64,000 bases of DNA, taken from the NCBI GenBank assembly GCA_030737835.1, contig CM060847.1, positions 25,656,438-25,720,437 on the forward strand, in the 5' to 3' direction. The position numbers and the translations under genes are program-made. Origin of the DNA: Acorus gramineus (lineage: Eukaryota; Streptophyta; Magnoliopsida; Acorales; Acoraceae). Each line of letters starts with the position of its first letter. Positions within the stretch are counted from its first letter, which is position 1. A model generated the notes under the pieces. The model ran no database searches. It was given only the letters and a program-made list of their open reading frames with translations, and had not been told where the DNA came from. Positions 1 to 11,179 of this stretch are shown one piece after another.

Positions 1-1873
1 CGGGGCCGCGTGCGGGTGCTGCGCGCTGGGCGCCGTGCGTGGGCGTGCGCGCAGAGCGCTGCGCAGAGGCGTAGTGCGTGCTGTGCGCGCGGTGAGGCGA
101 GCGGGGAGTGCATGCGGGGCGCTGCGCTGGGGCGCAGTGCAGGAGGGTGTGCGCGCGAGGCGCTGCGCTGGGTCGCAGTACTCGCGGGTGCATCCGGGGC
201 TGGACGCGTGGTGCGCACGGGCGCGCGCGTGCGTGCGCCTGAGCGTGCGATGTGTCTGGGCTCGCGGGCAGGGCTCGGCAGTGCGTCTGGGCGCACGGGC
301 TAGGGCGCGGCTGTGCGCCCGGTGCGGGTGGCCGTGCGCATGGCTGCCCGGGGGTTTGGGAGTGAGTCGGGGTGCTCGGACTCGCGTGCGTACGGGCCGT
401 ATGTACGCTTGTCCGAGTGTTGGGTATTTTAGTGTATTTTTGTATATAATTGTGTATTTTACTCACCGAGTTGATTACCCTGTCTTGCAGATCTTGACGG
501 ACGGTCACGCGACGACCCGGGTATTGGTGAGTGGGACAATCCAACCCAGTAGGGAGGCGCTATATGCACTTGGGCGTATACCGTCCTCCTCTCGGGCGCC
601 ATAGTTTAATATTAACTTGTATAATATGTAATCTATGCAAGCATGATTAATATGTAGTATGCATGCCACCCTAGACCTTGTATGTTAGGGACTTGCACCC
701 TTAGGATATGTGTAAGAGCCATGCATCCTGACACCATGTTTTCATGCTAGGAAAGCCTCGACCTATGCATGTGTCCTATTAGTTTAATTTATGAAATTAA
801 ATGCGAACTTATGGTATTTTAGCATGCCTTAGGGAATATTATAAGGGCCTTGCGAGGTCAGCATTGAGACCCGGGCTAGGGTACTCCGTGTTCCTTGTTT
901 GGTTGTCAGGATATCCTATATCGGGACCTCATAGTGCCCTCACAAGGTTTCTTTTCCCAATAATATTATAATATGTGTCTCCCCGCATCTTAGTTATGCG
1001 CCCTGGAGGAATTCTGAAGAATTCATGGCATTTATAAGTTGAGATCAGTGTTGGCGGATCCGAGTGGATCGTATGCGTGTGGATAGGCTGTTTCTTTTTC
1101 CTTCGTTGGATCCGTATAGAGACTGCCCCAGCGTTAGACAGGCCTTCCTGACAGAGGGCTCCCATCAGTAGGCACCTCCTGATTTGGGTTCGGACTGTGT
1201 TGAATTGTGGGAGCGGACCAGGCAGCCTACGGAGTGGAGGAGAGACTATCGGTGGACCAAGGGTGATTAACAGCCTAGTCAGTCCCAATATCCTATGTCA
1301 CCTACTTAGAAGGTGAGGGTGAGGGTGTGGTGGGTCGGCGATGTCGCGACCCACTGGTTTTGTGTATTCCCTGTCACTTAGAGGCTTTGATTTAATTGTG
1401 GTTAATATAAATTGTGATGCATGGGTTGTGCTATTCACTGAGCATGTGGCTCACCCCTCGCATATTTTTCTCCAGTTATCACTGAGTCGGATCTGAAGGA
1501 GGAGCTCCCCGAGAGACTTATTCAGTAGCGGAGCAGCGCCACGTCCCGCGAGTGTTAGAGGCCATCAGCATTCCTTTTGATTGTATGTATTATATTTCCG
1601 TGCTTGGGCACCTGTTTGTATTATACTTGGATGTATTTGTGTATATTGGCTCTCACAGGACAGTTGATTATGTATCGAGTCTGTATTATGTTTTTGATTT
1701 ACAGACTCAGTCTTTTAGCTTCCGCTATTTGTGTATATATCATGTCAGCCCTGCTTTTGTCTGTGTTGTCATTTTAGCTGTTGTTTAGAGTATGTTATTG
1801 ATCTCCTGTTTAGACTGTTGATATCATATATACACTTGCCGCGTCCCGGGGACGGCCGCCCTGGGGCGTGACA
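1..1873 (+). mobile_element. 5' LTR (partial) of Tekay/Del-type Ty3/gypsy chromovirus
   Basis: This is the right part of a long terminal repeat; its left end lies outside the window. It aligns almost base for base with about 7992-9796. It ends in GTGACA at 1873, followed directly by a primer-binding site. By eye there are a few dozen differences and small indels over 1.8 kb, so the two LTRs are similar and the insertion is fairly young. The first 350 bases are extremely GC- and CpG-rich; the rest is of ordinary composition. Long open frames here (for example 35-604) come from the GC-rich composition and are not genes. Confidence 0.93.
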
Positions 1874-1878
1874 AAAGT

Positions 1879-1891
1879 TGGTATCAGAGCC
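1879..1891 (+). other. Primer-binding site, initiator tRNA-Met type
   Basis: TGGTATCAGAGCC lies five bases after the LTR end. It is the usual complement of the 3' end of plant initiator tRNA-Met, where minus-strand cDNA synthesis starts in many plant LTR retrotransposons. Confidence 0.93.
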
Positions 1892-1993
1892 TGGTCCTGT
1901 CAGAGCCAATTGTCTTCTTTTTCGTAGAGATGAGTCCTAGGATTTCTATATGAGTATTCTGATCCTAGTGTCTGGTTTTCTTAGGTTGCTGAT

Positions 1994-3352
1994 ATGCCTC
2001 CTCGCAGAGGACGGCGCGGACGTGGTCCCTCTCGACCTTTGGAGGTTTCCGGACCTACCAGAGGCGAGGATGCTACTGGAGAGTCCTCGGCTGTGAGGCC
2101 AGGATCGGCGCAGGAGCCTCCTGCATGGGAGCGCGCGTTCGTGCGGATAGCGGATTTGGTGGAGACTCAGACCAGGGCACTGGAGGCCCAGACTAGAGTA
2201 TTGGCTGAGCAGGCGCGAGAGATTCAGGAGCTGAGGGCGGCCCGTGATGCAGTTCCACAGGTCCCCTTGGTGGCAGATCCGCCTGTGGTACCTGACGTAC
2301 CCCCAGTCCCCGTGGTGGTTCCGACGGTGAGAGTTCAGGATCCCCAGGAGAGGGAGGTGGGGCTGGAGGCTGCAGCGCGAGTGCATCAGAGTGGCCTCGC
2401 TGCCTTTCTGAAGCTCCACCCTCCCGAGTTCTATGGCCAGACGGCGGATCCCCTTGCCCCAGAGCGTTAATTGATGGAGGTGGATACGATCTTCTCAACC
2501 ATGCATTGCACCAATCGCCAGCGAGTCTCCCTGGCCACCTTTATGCTGAAGGGTAGCGCCGCCGACTGGTGGGCTACTAGATCAGTGGACATCCCCGAGG
2601 GAGTGGAGCAGCTTCTATGGGCGGGATTCCGGAGGTATTTCTTGGAGGAGTACTTCCCGTTCTCGACGCGCCAGATAGTGATGCAGGAGTTTGAGCAGCT
2701 GACGCAGGGCTCTATGTCTGTCGCTGACTACTCCATGCGCTTCACCAGGCTTTCTAGATTTGCACCAGCCTTGGTGATGGATGAGGAGACGCGGTGTCGT
2801 CGTTTTGAGCTTGGTCTCAGTAGCGCCATTTGGGTGCATGTCACCTCCCAGGCTTTCACGAGGTACTCGGACTTTGTGTCTCGGGCGAAGACAGTCGAGC
2901 GAGACCTCGAGATCCTCGTGAGGGTTGCGACCCCTTCTGCAGACCAGAGACCTCCCAGGAGCCAGGACCAGGGACAACGCAAGAAGAAGAGGCCCCGCTT
3001 TGATCAGTTAGCGGCTGCCTCTCCTCCAGCAGATGTGGTGCCAGTGCGAGGTCCAGCACCCATTGCGGCAGTGCCGATCCAGGCCAGGCGACCGGAGACG
3101 CGGTGCTGTTACCACTGTCAGCACATCGAGCATATCTTGTATAATTGCCCTGATGCTGGCCGACCCAGCGTGCTGCCTCCGCAGCAGCAGCAGCAGTTCC
3201 AGCAGCATCCGCCTCACCGCCAGCAGCAGCAGCCTCAGCGCCAGCCGCAGCAGCAGCCTCAGCGTCAGAAGCAGCAGCCACAGGGTGGCCGAGCTGACCA
3301 GAGGAGGCAGCCAGCGCAGCCGGCGAGGCGTGCCCCTGCTCCTCAGCCGTAG
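1994..3352 (+). pseudogene. gag: gag of the Tekay-type element, interrupted by a stop
   Basis: The Gag capsid/nucleocapsid protein would package the element RNA. The frame starts at ATG 1994 with a basic arginine-rich N-terminus (MPPRRGRRGRG), then a proline-rich linker. A TAA at 2468-2470 interrupts it, and the same frame continues through the retrotransposon gag core. A zinc knuckle of the CX2CX4HX4C type (CYHC...H...C) lies near 3110-3150, followed by a glutamine-rich tail encoded by CAG/CAA repeats (about 3180-3300). The reading stops at TAG 3350-3352, where gag and protease would normally be continuous. All expected parts are present, so the gene is recently broken, not ancient. Confidence 0.85.
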
Positions 3353-3792
3353 TTTGTTCAGGGCCGAGTGGCAGCGCTTTCGGCAGAGGAGGCTCAGGCA
3401 TCAGGCAACGTGGTCCGAGGTATTGTTCAGATCTCCCAGCTCCCTGCATATGTGTTGTTTGATTCCAGAGCCACGCACTCGTTCGTGTCTCCCGCTTTTG
3501 CGAGACGGATGGGCGTGGCGTCTGCCCCTTTGGATGCTATCCTGGAGATATCATTGCCCGTAGGAGACCGTATTCTCCTCCGTTCTGTGTACCGAGGGTG
3601 TTCGGTGGTGGTTGCGGGGCATGAGTTTCCAGTGGAGTTGGTGGAGCTCGCGATGACGGACTTTGATGCCATCCTGGGAATGGATTGGCTTGCAGCTAGT
3701 CACGCCAGCATCGACTGTTTTTCCAAGTTGGTGTCTTTCCACCTTCCGGGTCGGAGGTCTTTCCAGTTCGTGGGCGATCGTGACGTAGCCCC
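3353..3792 (+). pseudogene. Aspartic protease region of gypsy pol
   Basis: This frame follows the gag stop. The retroviral-type aspartic protease active site is expected to read D-S/T-G-A; here it reads DSRATHSF at about 3461-3484. The catalytic glycine is therefore arginine, a change one transition (GGA to AGA) would explain. The downstream ILGMDWL motif near 3673 is kept. A frameshift near 3780-3793 moves the coding into another frame. The protease is unlikely to be active. Confidence 0.8.
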
Positions 3793-5490
3793 TTGGGGTT
3801 CGTGTCATCCATCCAGGCGTGGAGACTCCTTCAGGGAGGATGCGAGGGCTTTCTGGCGTACATTGCTCAGGAGGACGCACCGCAGCAGGCAGATATCAGT
3901 CAAACTCCGGTCGTGGCAGAGTATCTCGAGGTTTTCCCCGATGATCTTCTGGGATTACCGCCGGATCGCGCGATCGAGTTTGAGATCAATTTGACTCCGG
4001 GGACCGAGCCGATTTTGAGAGCTCCGTACCGGATGGCCCCTGCAGAGCTGAAGGTGCTCAAGGAGCAGTTGGAGGAGTTGTTGGAGAAGGGCTTCGCACG
4101 TCCGAGTGTTTCTCCGTGGGGAGCCCCTGTTCTGTTCGTCCGGAAGAAGGACGGTTCGCTGCGGCTCTGTATCGATTACAGACAACTGAACAAGCGGACA
4201 GTGAAGAACAAGTATCCCTTGCCACGGATCGACGATCTGTTTGACCAGCTCTAGGGAGCGCGGGTCTTTTCTAAGATCGATCTCCGCTCGGGCTACTATT
4301 AGCTGAAGATCCGGGAGTCAGACATTTCGAAGATGGCCTTTCGCACCCGTTATGGGCACTACGAGTTCAGAGTACTGCTGTTCGGGTTGACGAATGCGCC
4401 GGCAGCCTTCATGGATTTGATGAACCGGGTGTTTCGGCCCTTCCACGACTCCTTTGTGGTAGTATTCATCGATGACATATTGGTGTACTCGAGGAGTCTT
4501 GAGGAGCATTCTCACCATCTTCGCACTGTCTTGGAGACTTTGGCCAGACATCAGTTGTTCGCCAAGTTCAGCAAGTGCGAGTTTTGGTTGGAGCGTATGG
4601 CCTTTCTGGGCCATGTGATATCTTGCGAGGGCATATCTGTGGACCCGGAGAAGACGCTCCCCGTGTCGAATTGGCGTCGACCGTCGAACCCCACAGAGAT
4701 TCGGAGCTTCCTGGGCTTGGCGGGTTATTACAGAAGGTTTGTCGAGGGTTTCTCGAAGATAGCTGTACCTCTTACCCGCCTCACTCGGAAGGATGTCCGG
4801 TTCGAGTGGTCCCCTGCTTGTGAGGAGAGCTTCCTTGAGCTGAAGAGAAGGCTCACCTCAGCGCCAGTTCTTACCCTTCCGTCTGGGAGTGGTGGGTTCG
4901 CAGTTTACTCCGATGCATCGCAGTTGGGTGTGGGTTGCGTCCTGATGCAGCACGGTAAGGTTGTGGCTTACGCATCGCGTCAGTTGAAGCCCCATGAGCA
5001 AAATTACCCCACCCACGACCTTGAGTTGGCAGCGATCATCTTTGCGCTGAAGATGTGGAGGCATTACCTCTATGGCGAGGAGTTCGAGCTCTTTACTGAT
5101 CATAAGAGCTTGACATATTTGCAGTCCCAGCCGGGGCTCAACATGCGTCAGAGACGTTGGGTCGAGTTCCTGAAGGACTATGATTGCGACATCGCTTACC
5201 ATCCGGGTAAGGCGAATGTCGTGGCAGATGCTCTCAGCAGGCAGCCCTTGGGCATGGCCGCCCACATGGCTGTACGTCGTTGGAGGCTTCTGGAGGAGGC
5301 CGCTTGCTGGATCAGTGTTCGAGAGACTCCTGCGGGTGGCTTTTTGGCCAGGCTAGTGGTGCAGCCCGTTCTTCTCGACGAGATCCGCACGGCTCAGGCT
5401 CAGGATCCGCATTTTATAGTCCTCTCTGAGGGCGTCGCCCAGGACGAGCGTCCGGACTACCAGATTCAGAGGCCGAGTATGCATTCCTGA
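3793..5490 (+). pseudogene. Reverse transcriptase and RNase H of gypsy pol
   Basis: Reverse transcriptase would copy element RNA into DNA and RNase H would degrade the RNA strand. The RT fingers start near 3900. Two in-frame TAG codons at 4252-4254 and 4300-4302 fall where the family normally has glutamine. The palm motif FIDDILVYS (about 4467-4493) is intact. The RNase H domain follows from about 4890 (VYSDAS with its acidic residue; DHKSL near 5098) and ends near ADALSR at about 5224. A frameshift before 5490 moves the reading into the integrase frame. The protein is complete in layout but cannot be made as one polypeptide. Confidence 0.88.
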
Positions 5491-5515
5491 CGACGCAGAG
5501 CTGAAGCAGAAGATC

Positions 5516-6777
5516 TTGGACGAGGCCCATCGTTCGAGGTACACAGTGCATCCTGGTGGCACGAAGATGTACAGGGGCCTTCGTCGTGGCTACTGGTGGC
5601 GCGGGATGAAGACGGATATTGCCCGTTTCGTTGCCCGATGCTTAGTATGCCAGCAGGTGAAGTCGGAGCATCAGCGCCCTGCGGGGAAGCTGCAGTCCAT
5701 TGAGATCCCTCAGTGGAAGTGGGAGCAGATCACCATGGACTTCATCTCGGGTTTGCCGAGGTCACGTTCGGGTCGCGATGCCATCTGGGTGATCGTCGAC
5801 CGGCTGACGAAGTCCGCTCATTTCCTCCCCATCCGACTCACCGATTCTCTGGACACCCTGGCGCAGTTGTTCGTCTCAGAGATTGTTCGTCTCCATGGCA
5901 CTCCCGTCAGCATCATTTCTGATCGAGACGCGCGGTTTACTTCGAGGTTCTGGCGTAGCCTCCAGCACGCCCTTGGTACGAACCTCCACTTCAGTACAGC
6001 GTTTCATCCGCAGACGGACGGCCAGTCGGAGAGGACGATCCAGACCCTGGAGGACATGCTGCGAGCCTGCGTTCTCGATTTTGGGGGCAGTTGGGAGAGG
6101 CACCTTCCGTTGGTGGAGTTTGCCTACAACAACAGCTACCACTCTAGTATCCGGATGGCTCCTTACGAGGAGCTCTATGGCCGCAGCTGCAGGTCCCCCT
6201 TGTGTTGGGACGAGGTCGGAGAGCGGCAGTTGGAGGGACCAGAGATCGTTCACCAAACCTCAGAGATGGTGAAGACAATTTGCGAGCGTATCCGAGTCGC
6301 TCAGAGTCGTCAGAAGAGCTATGCCGATCGTCGTCGCCGTGAGCTCGCCTTCGAGGTTGGTGACCATGTCTTCCTGAAGGTGTCCCCGATGAAGGGCATC
6401 TTCCGTTTCGGTGTGCGGGGCAAGCTGAGTCCGCGTTTCATTGGGCTGTTCCTCATCCTCGAGCGAGTTGGGGAGGTGGCCTATCGCATAGCTCTGCCCC
6501 CACAGTTGGCTCAGGCCCATGACGTCTTCCATGCTCGCAGCTGAGGCGCTATGTCCACGATCCTGCTCACGTCATCCCGTTCGAGCCGCTCGTTTTCGAG
6601 CCGAACTTGTCATTCGTCGAGCAGCCGATCGAGATCCTGAACCGTCGTGAGAAGAGGCTCCGCACCAAGACCGTCCAGCTGGTCAAGGTGCGATGGCAGC
6701 ACCGTTCCGGTGCCGAGGCCTCTTGGGAGCTCAAGGACGCCATGCGTGACGCGTATCCGCATCTTTTCCCTTCCTAG
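5516..6777 (+). pseudogene. Integrase with C-terminal chromodomain-like segment
   Basis: Integrase would insert the cDNA into the host genome. The H2C2 zinc-binding region (H-H...CLVC) spans about 5525-5655. The catalytic core follows, with D in TMDFISG (about 5740), D in ISDRDARF (about 5920) and E in GQSERT (about 6025). The frame closes at TGA 6542-6544, but a shifted frame continues to TAG 6775-6777. This tail (EILNRREKRLRTKTVQLVKV, then W and SWE) looks like a chromodomain, which in Tekay/Del chromoviruses guides insertion into heterochromatin. A single indel near 6530 separates the two parts. Confidence 0.86.
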
Positions 6778-6812
6778 ATGTTTTTGTATTTATTTTGAGG
6801 ACAAAATTTCCT

Positions 6813-6826
6813 AGGGGGGGGGAGAA
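6813..6826 (+). other. Polypurine tract of the Tekay-type element
   Basis: The run AGGGGGGGGAGAA lies directly before the TG that opens the 3' LTR. It is the usual plus-strand primer site. Confidence 0.9.
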
Positions 6827-9796
6827 TGTTATATATGTGTCACTTTAAAAGCCTTCTGGTAACCATTGGGACATTTTGGCAGTTTTTCAGTTTTTTTCGT
6901 TTTTCGATCGGAACCGCTAAAATTTTGGACTTTTAGTTATCATCCTGAGTTTGGGGACTCCGATTGAAAATCTAACTGCATATTATGTGTCCTGGTGCCA
7001 TTTCAAGCCACTCACAAAAATTTCATCGAATTCCGGTAACGTTTCAGAATTTCGCAGTTCCGAATCGTATCCGGGTTTTGACCGAGCGAAAAGTCATTGG
7101 GAGACTTGACTTGGTCAATGTGGGCCCTTGACTTGGTCAATTGGTTTTGGATTTTAGTGTGGTTGGGTTGACTAGGGTCAAAGTGCACTTAGACCCACCT
7201 AAACCTAATCTAACCTAGCTTAACCTAATCTAATTTCAAGTGGTGAGTGTGTGAGGTGTGTGTGTGGTCCCCTTTAAACCCCACGCCTAGAAATAGTTGC
7301 ACCCCACTATTCATCATCTTCTCCACTCAATCTCTCTCTCCTCCTCTCTTTAAATCCCCCATATGATCTAGCTAGAGGGGTTAAAATCAAAAACCCTAAG
7401 AAGAGAAATGATAGGTATTGTCCCGATCTATCTTCCGGTGGTCTCGGATTCGAGTTCCCTCTTGTGAGACCCCTTCTCATAGTCTCTTTTCTCCTCTGAT
7501 TTCAGCCCTCTTAGGCTGAGTTGAAGGCTTGGTGGTGGTGGCCTTGGTGGTGGTATTTCGGTGCACGAAGAGCACCCTGATCTCCTTCCATTTCCTTCCT
7601 CTCCTTTGGGTGAGTTTCCTTTCCTTCTATTTCTTGTCTAGATGTATGTTTAGGTGTGTTTTTGGGAGTGAAAGATGTGTTTGGTGGTTTGGGGGCTGTT
7701 GGAGGGCTGAGAGGGGTGGTTGAGTTCGGCTCGGGTGCTTGCGGGCTCAGCGGCGCGCAGGCAGGCAGGCGCAGGCGGCAGGCAGGCAGCGCAGGCTGGC
7801 AGGCGCTGGGCAGGCGCGCTGTCGGGCGAGCTGGCAGGGCACGCGCGCGTGCGCGCGGGCGTGCGCGCGGGTGCTGCGCAGGGGGCGCAGTACGCGGGTT
7901 GAGCGGTTGGTGTGCGGGTGCGGCGCGTTGGGCGCCGTGCAGGGGCGCGCGGGCGGAGCGCTGCACAGAGGCGCAGTGTGTGCTGTGCGCGCGGGGCCGC
8001 ATGTGGGTGCTGCGCGCTGGGCGCCGTGCAGGGGCGTGCGCGCGGAGCGCTGCGTAGTGCGGGCGGGTGGGCGCGCGAGGCGCTGCGCTGGGTCGCAGTG
8101 CTCGTGGGTGCATCCGGGGCTGGACGCGTGGTGCGCACGGGCACGTGCGTGCGTGCGCCCGAGCGTGCGGTGTGTCTGGGCTCGCGGGCAGGGCTCGGCA
8201 GTGCGTCTGGGCGCGCGGGGTAGGGCGCGGCTGTGCGCCCGGTGCAGGTGGCCGTGCGCATGGCTGCCCGGGGGTTTGGGAGTGAGTCGGGATGCTCGGA
8301 CTTGCGTGCGTACGGGCCGTATGTACGCTTGTCCGAGTGTTGGGTATTTTAGTGTATTTTTGGTAGATATATTGTGTATTTTACTCACCGAGTTGATTAC
8401 CCTGTCTTGCAGATCTTGACGGACGGTCACGCGACGACCCGGGTATTGGTGAGTGGGACAATCCAACCCAGTAGGGAGGCGCTATATGCACTTTGGCGTA
8501 TACCGTCCTCCCCTGGGACGCCATAGTTTAATATTAACTTGTATAATATGTAATCTATGCAAGCATGATTAATATGTAGTATGCATGCCACCCTAGACCT
8601 TGTATGTTAGGGACTTGCACCCTTAGGATATGTATAAAAGCCATGCATCCTGACACCATGTTTTCATGCTAGGAAAGCCTCGACCTATGCATGTGTCCTA
8701 TTAGTTTAATTTTTTTAATTAAATGCGAACTTATGGTATTTTAGCATGCCTTAGGGAATATTATAAGGGGCCTTGCAAGGTCAGCATTGAAACCCGGGCT
8801 AGGGTACTCCGTGTTCCTTGTTTGGTTGTCGGGATATCCTATATCGGGACCTCATGGTGCCCTCCCAAGGTTTCTTTTCCCAATAATATTATAATATGTG
8901 TCTCCCCGCATCTTAGTTATGCGTTCTGGAGGAATTCTGAAGAATTCATGGCATTTATAAGTTGAGATCAGTGTTGGCGGATCCGAGTGGATCGTATGCG
9001 TGTGGATAGGCTGTTTTTTTTCCCTTCGTTGGATCCGTATAGAGACTGCCCCAGCGTTAGACAGACCTTCCTGACAGAGGGCTCCCATCAGTAGGCACCT
9101 TCTGATTTGGGTTCGGACTGTGCTGAATTGTGGGAGTGGACCAGGCGGCCTACGGAGTGGAGGAGAGACTATCGGTGGACCAAGGGTGATTAACAGCCTA
9201 GTCAGTCCCAATATCCTATGTCACCTACTTAGAAGGTGAGGGTGAGGGTGTGGTGGGTCGGCGATGTCGCGACCTACTGGTTTTGTGTATTCCCTGTCAC
9301 TTAGAGGCTTTGATTTAATTGTGGTTAATATAAATTGTGATGCATGGGTTGTGCTATTCACTGAGCGTGTGGCTCACCCCTCGCATATTTTTCTCCAGTT
9401 ATCACTGAGTCGAATCTGAAGGAGGAGCTCCCCGAGAGACTTATTCAGTAGCGGAGCAGCGCCACGTCCCGCAAGTGTTAGAGGCCATCAGCACCCCTTT
9501 TTGATTGTATGTATTATATTTCCGTGCTTGGGCACCTGTTTGTATTATACTTGGATGTATTTGTGTATATTGGCTCTCACAGGACAGTTGATTATGTATC
9601 GAGTCTGTGATATGTTTTTGAATTACAGACTCAGTCTTTTAGCTTCCGCTATTGGTGTATATATCATGTCAGCCCTGCTTTTATCTGTGTTGTCATTTTA
9701 GCTGTTGTTAGAGTATGTTATTGACCTCCTGTTTAGACTGTTGATATCATATATACACTTGTCGCGTCCCGGGGACGGCCGCCCTGGGGCGTGACA
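6827..9796 (+). mobile_element. 3' LTR, complete, of the Tekay-type element
   Basis: The LTR runs from TGTTATATATG to GCGTGACA, about 2970 bp, with TG...CA ends. The next five bases are CACAT (9797-9801), the expected target duplication, but its partner lies left of the window. The LTR has an AT-rich start, a pyrimidine-rich stretch near 7310-7620, a CG-dense block at 7730-8280, and a 3' third that carries the motif CACTGAGCGTGTGGCTCACC near 9358. Related LTRs lie at 32071-36326 and 39020-42605. Confidence 0.93.
7730..8280 (+). repeat. CG-dense, GC-repeat block inside the LTR
   Basis: About 550 bp consist of permuted GCGC, GGCGCGC, GCAGG and GTGCGCGC words, with local near-repeats such as GCGCTGGGCGCCGTGCAGGG (at about 7926 and 8016). 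Equivalent blocks occur at 1-350, 33600-34110 (reverse) and 34300-34520. All six frames are partly open only because AT-rich stop codons are absent. Plant LTRs usually lose CpG through methylation, so this density is unusual. Confidence 0.8.
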
Positions 9797-10195
9797 CACA
9801 TAATGTATACGAATGTACAAAATGATATTTAAGAATCCAAAACTAAATAATCAGAGAAAATAAGATGAAAATATATAGAAAAAATGTAACTGCTAGTTTC
9901 ATATGGCAAAAAAATCTTAATCAAAACAAATATGGGTTCAAAGAAATACTTGGAATATATTCACCAAAAAGCTATGTGCTTTTTTTTTAACCGTTGATAT
10001 AAATTATTAAATTTTCTTATATAATATATTTTATATATAAACATGTGATTTTTACAAAAAAAAAATAGACAAATTTCTTCTTCAAATACATCCTTCTCTT
10101 TTTAAATACACTATCTCCTGAATGAACTATATAATTTATAAAAATTAAATTTATATTCCTTGAAAGCATTATAAAATATTAAAATATCATATAAT

Positions 10196-10231
<36 letters not shown>

Positions 10232-10309
10232 ATTAATAAATTATAAAACCTCCACCGCATAAACCTTTTATTTATAAAAAAATGTAAAAAAGAAAGAGGT
10301 TAGACCTGA
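9797..10309 (+). promoter_or_regulatory. AT-rich upstream region of the epimerase gene, likely promoter
   Basis: AT-rich DNA separates the retrotransposon end from the presumed transcript leader of the epimerase gene. It holds a (TA)n microsatellite at about 10205-10230 and a TATA-like TTTATAAA near 10268. The chromovirus LTR therefore ends within about 0.5 kb of the likely transcription start. I see no coding sequence. The promoter role is inferred from position only. Confidence 0.4.
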
Positions 10310-11179
10310 GATCAGGGGTTGTTTCATACGAAAAATATGCGAAGTAGAGAAAGTCAGATCTCTCTCTTTCTTTGCTTTTTTTTAATTTCAAATTATAATC
10401 TCTCACTTTCAAATCGAAGCCCGTTCAAAGAAAAAGACCTCGACTTGTTCCAAGTAAACCAAAACCCATCTCTCCTTCTCTGTACAGGTCGTCTCTCTTC
10501 CTCTTTTCATTTCGATCTTCCTAAATTCGATATTCATCGATGTGGGTCGCATTGTTTTGAAGAAAAAATCATACCTTTTCATCACGAATTCTCCAGGTTT
10601 TGAATTCTCTTCATATCAGTATCTCTGTTGTTACTGGCTTGTACGTGTCATGTTTTCAATGGGTTTACCTTTTCACGGCGTGAAGGCCATTAAGGCTCTT
10701 CTCATTGAAGAACAAAAAATCCTAAACGTCCCTGTTTTCTGAATTTTGATTTGATTTTCGTTATTAACTTTTAGTGGGGTTCCTTCTGTTTGTATTCTTT
10801 ATGCGTTGGTATTGAAAAGATCGAATCTTTATTTCATTTGGGCTTTAAAGTTGTATTTTTTTTCTTCTAAACTATAGGCTTTCTTTTCATTCTCGTCTTC
10901 TCTGTTTTAATCTTTGTGTGTTTTCATGCTTAAGAGGTAAAGTTTTTTTTTTTTTTCCTGTTGTTCTGAGTTTCATTTTTGATGATTTTGGTTCCGCTTG
11001 GTCCTCAATGTTCAATGATTCTCACAAGTTGGGTATTTTGAAAGTGGAATTGTTGGTGCATGAAATTATTGAAGGATTGTTGTTGATGTGAAATTGATGA
11101 TTGTGATTTGTTCAGGTTGGCGGGGCTGTGAAGGGGAGTGGGGTTTGGTATATTGGATTGAAGAGGTTTTCCTTTTCAC
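10310..11179 (+). other. Probable 5' untranslated leader with a leader intron
   Basis: A CT-rich stretch from about 10350 to 10596 resembles a plant 5' leader. A plausible leader intron runs from the donor in CCAG|GTTTTG (GT at 10597) to the acceptor in TTGTTCAG (AG at 11114-11115). It leaves about 64 bases of leader before the start codon at 11180. The exact start and the intron are inferred; a short upstream ORF at 10542-10742 lies mostly in the proposed intron. Confidence 0.35.

Noticed and set aside
10..604. Long open frames at the left edge (97 and 189 codons)
   Set aside because: They lie in the CG-dense part of an LTR, where stop codons are rare by composition. The predicted peptides are arginine/alanine/cysteine-rich and change between LTR copies.
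7511..8466. Six overlapping long open frames on both strands
   Set aside because: Same reason: composition of the GC-rich LTR block. No conserved domain and no agreement with the 5' LTR copy.
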